Below are positions 16,858 to 21,410 of a DNA stretch of 21,410 nucleotides, piece after piece. Within the stretch, counting starts at the first letter, position 1; every line of letters begins with the position of its first letter. This DNA comes from SIG588 sp045599305 (GTDB taxonomy: Bacteria; Bacillota; Clostridia; Oscillospirales; Acutalibacteraceae). The stretch is taken from positions 1 to 21,410 of the forward strand of contig JAZRVU010000046.1 in the NCBI GenBank assembly GCA_045599305.1, in the 5' to 3' direction. The position numbers and the translations under genes are program-made. The notes below the pieces were generated by a model. The model had not been told where the DNA came from. It ran no database searches and saw nothing but the letters and a program-made list of their open reading frames with translations.

Positions 16858-16912
16858 AAAAAAAGATATGCCCGCACGGTCTGTCCTCTTGACCGTGCGG
16901 GCATCATTTTTT
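16858..16912. terminator. Strong hairpin terminator between DUF1292 gene and sigK
   Basis: A 14-bp perfect stem (16868-16881 with 16891-16904) has a 9-nt loop. A7 (16858-16864) on the left gives a U-run for minus-strand transcription from asnS and DUF1292, and T6 (16907-16912) on the right gives a U-run for plus-strand read-through. Confidence 0.85.
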
Positions 16913-16922
16913 CTGAAAAAAA

Positions 16923-17198
16923 TTATTCTCCGAGTTCCTCTTTGTGGGCATCGCGGAAGGCGGCGAACACCGCGTTCATGGTGTCCTCGTCCACCCCGGT
17001 GTAGCTTTCGGGCTCGTCCCCCTCGGCGGGCAGGATACGCAGGATGACGGCGCCGTATGCGTCCCCGGCAAGCGGGAAGAGGATCGCATACTCCTCCCCC
17101 TCGTACTCGATCACGTCGAGCACCTCATAGGCGCTTTCCTCGCCCGTGTCGTCGGTGAGCCGGAGGATATCCGGCTCAAAAGAGTCCTTCATGGCCAT
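16923..17198 (-). CDS. DUF1292 family protein
   Basis: A 91-residue acidic cytoplasmic protein. The pattern LTDDTGEESAYEVLDVIEYEGEEYAILFPL, then VILRILPAEGDEPESYTGVDED and a C-terminal VFAAFRDAHKEEL helix, matches DUF1292, a small family widespread in Firmicutes whose function is unknown. In other Clostridia it often sits near RuvX/YrrK-type genes; here it follows asnS. The ATG at 17198 has AAAGGAGG with a 6-nt spacing, and that ribosome site sits just before the asnS stop codon in the 12-nt gap region, indicating co-transcription with asnS. A second ATG two codons on (MKDSF) is an alternative start. Confidence 0.85.
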   Translation of the reverse strand: MAMKDSFEPDILRLTDDTGEESAYEVLDVIEYEGEEYAILFPLAGDAYGAVILRILPAEGDEPESYTGVDEDTMNAVFAAFRDAHKEELGE

Positions 17199-17210
17199 GG
17201 CGTGCCTCCT

Positions 17211-18602
17211 TTAGAATTCGGCCGAGCCGGTAGTGCGCGGGAAGAGCAGCACGTCGCGGATGTTGGCCATACCGGTGACATACATCACCAGCCGCTCGAA
17301 GCCCAGCCCGAAGCCGGCGTGGTGGGTGCCGCCGTAACGCCGCAGGTCGAGATACCACCAGTAGTCCTCTTCCTTCATGCCCAGTTCCTCCATGCGGGCG
17401 GTCAGCACATCCAGACGCTCCTCGCGCTGGCTGCCGCCGATCAGCTCGCCCACGCCGGGCACCAGCATATCCATGGCGGCGACGGTCTTGCCGTCGTCAT
17501 TGAGGCGCATATAGAACGCCTTGATCTCCTTGGGATAATCGGTGACGAACACCGGGCCGTGATAGATCTTTTCGGTCAGATACCGCTCGTGCTCGGTCTG
17601 CAGGTCGCAGCCCCAGAACACGGGATACTCGAACTCGTCCTTGTGCTGTTCGAGCAGGGCGACCGCCTCGGTGTAGGTCACACGGGCAAAGGTGGCGTTG
17701 GCGATGTTGTTGAGCCGCTCCAGCAGGTCTTTGTCCACGAAGTTGTTGAAGAAAGCCAGTTCATCGGGGCAGCGCTCCAGCAGACGGCGCACCACGAACT
17801 GCACCATGTCGGCCGCCAGCTCCATATCGTCGTCCAGATCGGCAAAGGCGATCTCCGGCTCGATCATCCAGAATTCGGCCGCATGGCGGGCGGTGAAGGA
17901 TTTCTCCGCACGGAAGGTGGGGCCGAAGGTGTAGACCTTGCCGAACGCCTGCGCCATGCACTCGGCCGAAAGCTGGCCGGACACGGTCAGCGCCGTGCGC
18001 TTGCCGAAGAAGTCCTGCGAATAGTCGACGGCGCCGTCCTCGGTGCGGGGCGGTTCGTTCATATCCAGCGCCGTCACCTGGAACATCTCGCCCGCGCCCT
18101 CGCAGTCACTGGTGGTGATGAGGGGGGTGTGCGCATAGACGAAGCCGCGGCTTTGGAAGAATTCGTGAATGGCGAAGGCGCAGGCCGAACGCACGCGGTA
18201 GACCGCGCCGAACATATTGGTGCGGGGGCGCAGATGGGCGATGGTGCGCAGATACTCCAGCGTGTGGCGCTTTTTCTGCAGCGGGTAGTCGGGGGTGGAA
18301 GCGCCCTCCACCTCAATGGCGGTGGCGTGCACCTCGATGGGCTGCTTGGGGTTGGGGGATTCCACCACCGTGCCGGTGACCAGCAGTGCCGCACCGACGT
18401 TCTGATGCGCGATGGTATCGAATTCGGGCAGCGCCGATTCCAGCACGATCTGCAGATTGCGCTGGCAGCTGCCGTCGTTGAGCTCGATAAAGCCGATGGC
18501 GCCGCTCACCCGCAGGGTGCGCGCCCAGCCGGCGACCGATACGGTCTGCCCGATCCATTTTTCCGCGTCCGCAAAGACCGCGGCGATCTCCGTGCGTTTC
18601 AT
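17211..18602 (-). CDS. asnS: Asparaginyl-tRNA synthetase
   Basis: A 463-residue class IIb aminoacyl-tRNA synthetase that charges tRNA-Asn. The N-terminal OB-fold anticodon-binding domain (about 15-105) contains VAGWARTLRVSGAIGFIELNDGS. The catalytic domain has the motif 1 region HEFFQSRGFVYAHTPLITTSDCEGAGEMF, motif 2 FRAEKSFTARHAAEFWMIEPE (starting at Phe230) and motif 3 GLGFERLVMY (432-441). CEGAGEMF and ARHAAEFWMIEPE favour Asn over Asp specificity. The ATG at 18602 is preceded by AAAGGAG about 9 nt away. The leader is only about 50 nt, too short for a T-box, so amino-acid-responsive control of that kind is not evident. It is followed by the DUF1292 gene. Confidence 0.96.
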   Translation of the reverse strand: MKRTEIAAVFADAEKWIGQTVSVAGWARTLRVSGAIGFIELNDGSCQRNLQIVLESALPEFDTIAHQNVGAALLVTGTVVESPNPKQPIEVHATAIEVEGASTPDYPLQKKRHTLEYLRTIAHLRPRTNMFGAVYRVRSACAFAIHEFFQSRGFVYAHTPLITTSDCEGAGEMFQVTALDMNEPPRTEDGAVDYSQDFFGKRTALTVSGQLSAECMAQAFGKVYTFGPTFRAEKSFTARHAAEFWMIEPEIAFADLDDDMELAADMVQFVVRRLLERCPDELAFFNNFVDKDLLERLNNIANATFARVTYTEAVALLEQHKDEFEYPVFWGCDLQTEHERYLTEKIYHGPVFVTDYPKEIKAFYMRLNDDGKTVAAMDMLVPGVGELIGGSQREERLDVLTARMEELGMKEEDYWWYLDLRRYGGTHHAGFGLGFERLVMYVTGMANIRDVLLFPRTTGSAEF

Positions 18603-18660
18603 AAAGAAGTCTCCTTTTGATTCATCGTCAAAATCAGTATGATGAATGTGTGATAGATTT

Positions 18661-18688
18661 ATTTTAGCATATTTTAAAAAAATTGCAA
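18661..18688 (-). promoter_or_regulatory. Promoter of asnS
   Basis: On the minus strand, TTGCAA (18683-18688), a 16-bp spacer, then TAAAAT (18661-18666) with TGC before it. It lies back to back with the tRNA promoter, 7 bp apart at their -35 boxes. Confidence 0.55.
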
Positions 18689-18695
18689 TTACCTA

Positions 18696-18724
18696 TTGAC
18701 AAATTCTTCGATTTTTTATATAAT
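18696..18724 (+). promoter_or_regulatory. Consensus promoter of tRNA-Val
   Basis: TTGACA (18696-18701), a 17-bp spacer, then TATAAT (18719-18724): a perfect sigma-A consensus, as expected for a strongly expressed stable RNA. Confidence 0.88.
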
Positions 18725-18745
18725 AACACTCGCGCAATGAAATGC

Positions 18746-18821
18746 GGACGTTTAGCTCAGCTGGTAGAGCATTCGCTTGACGTGCGAAGGGTCAGCGGTT
18801 CGAGTCCGTTAACGTCCACCA
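18746..18821 (+). tRNA. tRNA-Val (anticodon GAC)
   Basis: A 76-nt cloverleaf. The acceptor stem GGACGTT pairs with AACGTCC. The D arm is GCTC/GAGC, the anticodon stem TTCGC/GCGAA encloses loop TTGACGT (anticodon GAC, reading GUC/GUU), and the T arm contains GGTTCGAGTCC. The 3' CCA is encoded (18819-18821). It stands as a single tRNA gene with its own promoter and terminator. Confidence 0.95.
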
Positions 18822-18822
18822 T

Positions 18823-18860
18823 AAACCGTCTTTTGCCGGTCGGCAAAAGACGGTTTTGCT
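18823..18860 (+). terminator. Terminator of the tRNA-Val gene
   Basis: AAACCGTCTTTTGCC (18823-18837), loop GGTC, and the exact complement at 18842-18856 form a 15-bp stem followed by TGCTTTT. It starts 2 nt after the tRNA CCA end. Confidence 0.88.
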
Positions 18861-18878
18861 TTTATCCGCCGCTTATGA

Positions 18879-18907
18879 TTGACATTCTCAAATTATTATT
18901 ATATCAT
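18879..18907 (+). promoter_or_regulatory. Promoter of the TPR-DUF4037 operon
   Basis: TTGACA (18879-18884), a 17-bp spacer, then TATCAT (18902-18907). The predicted start is near 18914, so the leader is about 30 nt. The -10 overlaps the Fur box. Confidence 0.6.
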
Positions 18908-18923
18908 AATGATAATCATTTGC
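18905..18923. promoter_or_regulatory. Fur box overlapping the -10 of the TPR-DUF4037 promoter
   Basis: The 19 bases at 18905-18923 match 16 of 19 positions of the classical Fur consensus (three GATAAT-type hexamers in F-F-x-R arrangement). They contain the perfect 6-1-6 palindrome AATGAT-A-ATCATT (18908-18920). Position over the -10 and start site fits iron-dependent repression. The match is seen directly; binding is inferred, and the AT-rich setting raises the chance of coincidence somewhat. Related metalloregulators such as Zur or PerR use similar sites. Confidence 0.62.
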
Positions 18924-18942
18924 AATTAGTGGAGGATTTAAA

Positions 18943-19761
18943 ATGGATCACGTCATCATGGCAGATGACTATCAGGAGCCGCGGTGTCTGCTGAATATGC
19001 ACCCGGAACGCACAGCGATCCCCGTGAGGCGGGTGATCGAGCGGCTGGATGCCTATCTGCACCAAAACGACTACGCGGCGGCGGCTCGTCATTTGCGCTA
19101 TTGGCTTTCGGAAGCGGAGGCCTGTCACGATATGCACGGAAAACTGACGGTGCTCAATGAGCAGATCGGGCTGTTTCGCAAAACCGATCAGGAGGCAGAG
19201 TGTCTTTCGGCCATTTCGCAGGCGCTCTCTTTGGCCGATGCGATGGACATGGCACAATCTGTCACCTATGCTACCACACTGATAAACGCCGCAACGGGAT
19301 ATAAAGCTTTCGGCAAAGCGGAAAAGGCACTCCCCCTTTACCGCCGGGCGCAGGCGATCTATGAGGCCTATCCGGCGGTGCAGGACGAACGGCTCGGCGG
19401 GCTGTATAACAATATGGCACTGACGCTGACCGCCCTGCAGGAGTACCGCGAGGCGAGGGCGCTTTATCAAAAAGCGATCGGCATTATGGAAAAACAGCCA
19501 AACGGTTCGCTCGAGGCGGCCATCACCCACCTGAACCTGGCCGATCTGGAAGCCGCCGAACACGGACTTGAGGCCGGTGCCGAAGAAATCGAACACTGCC
19601 TGCAAAAAGCGGAGGCACTTCTCCTTGCCGACAGTCTGCCGAAAGACGGGCACTATGCGTTCGTATGCGAAAAATGTGCGCCTGTCTTCGGATACTACGG
19701 CTATTTTCTCACCGAACGGGAACTGAATAAGAGAGCGAGGGAAATTTATGAACGGGCTTGA
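18943..19761 (+). CDS. Tetratricopeptide-repeat protein, partner of the DUF4037 protein
   Basis: A 272-residue, all-helical cytoplasmic protein with no signal peptide. Helix pairs of TPR type run from about residue 69 to 205. The clearest are NAATGYKAFGKAEKALPLYRRAQAIY (115-140) and LYNNMALTLTALQEYREARALYQKAI (154-179), with HLNLADLEAAEHG following. TPR arrays mediate protein-protein contacts, so a scaffold or regulatory role for the next gene product is likely. GGAGG (18931-18935) lies 7 nt before ATG 18943; a second ATG at 18958 is less favoured. The 3' end overlaps the DUF4037 gene by 14 nt, implying translational coupling. The promoter carries a Fur box. Function unknown; I recall similar TPR-DUF4037 pairs in other Firmicutes but not a described role. 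Confidence 0.82.
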   Translation: MDHVIMADDYQEPRCLLNMHPERTAIPVRRVIERLDAYLHQNDYAAAARHLRYWLSEAEACHDMHGKLTVLNEQIGLFRKTDQEAECLSAISQALSLADAMDMAQSVTYATTLINAATGYKAFGKAEKALPLYRRAQAIYEAYPAVQDERLGGLYNNMALTLTALQEYREARALYQKAIGIMEKQPNGSLEAAITHLNLADLEAAEHGLEAGAEEIEHCLQKAEALLLADSLPKDGHYAFVCEKCAPVFGYYGYFLTERELNKRAREIYERA

Positions 19762-20698
19762 TCTGGCGAGGGGGTATTACGAAGAGTACGGCAAGCCCAT
19801 GCTGGAAACGGATTTTGCCGACCTGCTGCCGTTTTTGGCGATCGGTTTTGCGGGAAGCGGGTCGGAGCATTACGGCTTTGACGACGAGGTCTCCCGTGAC
19901 CATGATTTCGAGCCCGGGTTCTGCATTTTCGTTCCGGGAGAAGATATCCTCGACCGCAGACGTGCCTTTCAGCTGGAGCGCGCTTACGCCAAACTGCCCA
20001 AAGAATATGCCGGTGCGGTCCGCCAGCCGGTATCTCCCGTCGGCGGAAACCGAAGCGGCGTGATCCGGACGGCCGATTTTTATCTGAAAGCCGTCGGCTC
20101 GCCGGACGGACGGCTTTCGGCGGAACAGTGGTTGCGTCTGCCGGACTACGCGCTGGCCGAAGCCGTCAACGGCGAGGTCTTCTGTGACCCTTACGGCGAA
20201 TTTTCCGAGATCCGTGAGCGACTGGTCTGTATGCCGGAGGATATCAAATTAAAACGTCTGGCGGGAAATCTGCTGATCATGGCGCAGTCCGGACAATACA
20301 ATTTTCTTCGCTGTCGCAAGCACGGCGAGCCGGAAGCGGCGCAGTTGGCCTGTGTGCAATTCGTCAACGCCGCCATGAAAACAGCGTTTCTGCTTCAGGA
20401 CAGATATATGCCCTATTACAAATGGAGTTTTCGCGCCCTGCGCCAACTGGTCGGCACCCAAAAACTGGCAGAGCAGCTGGCCTTTCTGCTGTGCGGCGAC
20501 AGCCGCGACGACACGATCGCCGCGCAAAAATATGACACGATCGAGGCGGTCGCCGCCGATACGGTCACTGCCCTGCGGGAGCGGGAACTGACCAAAGCCA
20601 TCTGCGGTGATTTGGAAAAGCACGCCTATTCCGTCAACGACCGCATCGCCGACAGCGCCGTGCGCAACATGAACATACTGGTGGCCGTCGGCGAATAG
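19748..20698 (+). CDS. DUF4037 domain protein (nucleotidyltransferase-like)
   Basis: A 316-residue cytoplasmic protein. The N-terminal part has the nucleotidyltransferase signature GS...DxD: AGSGS (35-39) then SRDHDFEPG (49-57), with Asp51 and Asp53 as likely metal ligands, matching DUF4037 in the NTP-transferase fold superfamily. A helical C-terminal half follows, with LAGNLLIMAQSGQYNFLRC, CVQFVNAAMKTAFLLQDRYMPYYKWSFRALRQL and a final helix. It could transfer a nucleotide to a small molecule, RNA or protein; the substrate is unknown. ATG 19748 is inside the TPR gene's end, with GCGAGGG just upstream. An aminoglycoside-nucleotidyltransferase-like or toxin-antitoxin (MNT-type) role is possible but unsupported. 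No recognisable terminator follows directly. Confidence 0.8.
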   Translation: MNGLDLARGYYEEYGKPMLETDFADLLPFLAIGFAGSGSEHYGFDDEVSRDHDFEPGFCIFVPGEDILDRRRAFQLERAYAKLPKEYAGAVRQPVSPVGGNRSGVIRTADFYLKAVGSPDGRLSAEQWLRLPDYALAEAVNGEVFCDPYGEFSEIRERLVCMPEDIKLKRLAGNLLIMAQSGQYNFLRCRKHGEPEAAQLACVQFVNAAMKTAFLLQDRYMPYYKWSFRALRQLVGTQKLAEQLAFLLCGDSRDDTIAAQKYDTIEAVAADTVTALRERELTKAICGDLEKHAYSVNDRIADSAVRNMNILVAVGE

Positions 20699-20712
20699 CG
20701 TGCCACAGAAAA

Positions 20713-20948
20713 AACACCGTCCGCGTTCGGCGCGTGCTGATAAGGATGCTTTTTCGCAGCCCTGCCGGCACGCGCCGAAAATGAAGACGCCCTGACGGGC
20801 TAATGAAAAAATGAAATGGGAGAACGGAGAAACGGGGGCGTCTTCGCTTCATCAGGTGCGAAGCATCGTCTTCATGGCGGCAACGCCGCCGCTTCATGTT
20901 TGCGCAAGCAAACGCCTCATTTTCTTCCACGCAGGTTCAACACCGTCC
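20713..20948. repeat. Nested inverted repeats bracketed by a 10-bp direct repeat
   Basis: AACACCGTCC occurs at 20713-20722 and again at 20939-20948. Between them lie four perfect inverted repeats: 20726-20737 with 20768-20779 (12 bp, 30-nt loop), 20783-20792 with 20836-20845 (10 bp), 20876-20881 with 20885-20890 (GGCGGC/GCCGCC) and 20898-20903 with 20908-20913 (GTTTGC/GCAAAC). A shorter GCTTC/GAAGC pair is at 20846-20864. It could be a MITE-like insertion with target duplication, or a structured RNA. Confidence 0.5.
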
Positions 20949-21039
20949 ACCGATTTGTCGTAAATATCTTTTTTCGTCGTCCGTTCACAAAAATAGTGGC
21001 TATAAAAAAAGTCCCATTTTTCCGATCCAGAAAGATTGG

Positions 21040-21068
21040 TATATCATCACGCAAAGCGTGTATATCAT
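21040..21068. repeat. Palindromic cassette with duplicated TATATCAT
   Basis: TATATCAT at 21040-21047 and 21061-21068 flanks the hairpin CACGC-AAA-GCGTG (21048-21060), giving a 21-bp unit. Similar ATATCA-hairpin cassettes occur in tandem in other Clostridia from memory; only one unit is here. Confidence 0.5.
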
Positions 21069-21302
21069 TGCCGTAAGACGTATGAAGGAACGAATTTGAC
21101 GTATAACTTCGGCAAAATAGATCCGTAATCCGCATGGGCGGGTCGCGTTCTCCCGATCATTCCTGCTCGGAAGCGGCGAGCAACTTTCCTACATTCTTAG
21201 CAAAATCGATTTGGCAGTTCGCAGACGCAAACCTACTGCGGCAGAATTTTAAATGCAAAAGCCTCTTTTGAATCACTGGCTTTGCGAATGGTTTTCATAA
21301 AC

Positions 21303-21335
21303 AAAAAGCCATGGGAATTTAATATTTCCATGGCT
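21303..21335 (-). terminator. Minus-strand intrinsic terminator for a gene beyond the right edge
   Basis: AGCCATGG (21307-21314) pairs with CCATGGCT (21328-21335), extended inward by G-T and two A-T pairs, with a 7-nt loop. AAAAA at 21303-21307 supplies the U-run on the minus strand. There is no U-run on the plus strand. Confidence 0.75.
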
Positions 21336-21359
21336 AAACAGAATTTCAGCTTTGTATTA

Positions 21360-21410
21360 TCAATTTTTTTGGGGAATACGGGATGCGATCATACCTACAA
21401 AATTATTGAT
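21360..21410 (-). CDS. Possible C-terminal end of a gene cut by the window edge
   Basis: On the minus strand one frame is open from the right edge for 16 codons (INNFVGMIASRIPQKN) and stops with TGA at 21360-21362, about 25 nt before the minus-strand terminator. The other two minus frames stop within five codons. The piece is too short to name. Its only support is the terminator just beyond it. Confidence 0.35.
   Translation of the reverse strand: MNNFVGMIASRIPQKN

Larger units (their letters stand above)
20699..21302. other. Gene-poor region with structured repeats and no convincing gene
   Basis: About 600 nt after the DUF4037 gene. The short open frames here have biased, repetitive translations and lack ribosome sites. 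The first 250 nt are GC-rich and packed with inverted repeats; the rest is AT-rich and contains one palindromic cassette near 21040-21068. It looks like remnants of small mobile or repetitive elements. Confidence 0.6.

Noticed and set aside
18603..18660. T-box leader upstream of asnS
   Set aside because: The leader is only about 50 nt and has no specifier stem or T-box sequence.
20726..20779. 12-bp inverted repeat as the terminator of the TPR-DUF4037 operon
   Set aside because: The loop is 30 nt and no U-run follows on the plus strand; kept only as part of the repeat block.
20634..20930. 98-codon minus-strand frame in the right-hand gene-poor region
   Set aside because: Arg/Phe-rich translation across inverted repeats, no ribosome site, partly antisense to the DUF4037 gene end.
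21233..21298. Minus-strand 21-residue peptide starting MKTIRKASDSKEAF
   Set aside because: Very short, downstream of a terminator and without a clear ribosome site; could be a fragment but cannot be supported.

Overview
The window looks like a GC-rich, spore-forming member of the class Clostridia, most likely an Oscillospiraceae/Ruminococcaceae-type gut anaerobe. This is inferred from gene content: a complete pro-sigma-K gene, a SpoIID-type protein and a SpoVB-type flippase, the lepA-hemW order, strong AGGAGG-type ribosome sites, and GC-rich coding sequence separated by AT-rich promoters. No sequence search was possible, so the taxonomy is tentative. The window holds 17 complete protein genes, one tRNA gene and possibly the tail of an eighteenth protein gene at the right edge.

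Layout. (1) 41-3510, plus strand: a secreted or anchored SpoIID/LytB-domain protein, then a DEAD-box RNA helicase with its own promoter, overlapped by the ribosome site of a histidine-phosphatase gene. A two-way terminator at 3522-3558 closes this block. (2) 3562-8322, minus strand: an apparent four-gene operon with gaps of 5, 15 and 13 nt, in transcription order rsmI, a membrane-anchored protein of unknown function, a CapE-type UDP-sugar 4,6-dehydratase and a cytoplasmic GH78 alpha-L-rhamnosidase. (3) 8587-11133, plus strand and divergent from rsmI: an 848-residue protein made of two tandem pectate-lyase-like beta-helix halves, with an inverted repeat around its -35 box. (4) 11274-16116, plus strand: lepA, hemW, a 76-residue unknown and a SpoVB/MurJ-like flippase. 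(5) 16133-18602, minus strand: sigK, then (further upstream in transcription) asnS and a DUF1292 gene, separated from sigK by a strong hairpin. (6) 18746-20698, plus strand: tRNA-Val(GAC), then a two-gene operon of a TPR protein and a DUF4037 nucleotidyltransferase-like protein, whose promoter is overlapped by a strong match to the Fur box. (7) 20699-21410: a gene-poor tail of nested inverted repeats and short repeats, with a minus-strand terminator for a gene beyond the right edge.

How the genes may work together. Regions 2 and 3 look like a plant-glycan (rhamnose-containing or pectic) module joined to a housekeeping rRNA methyltransferase gene. Regions 4 and 5 mix translation (lepA, asnS, tRNA-Val) with sporulation and envelope genes. 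The most novel candidate is the TPR-DUF4037 pair: a nucleotidyltransferase-fold enzyme with a helical-repeat partner, apparently under iron control.
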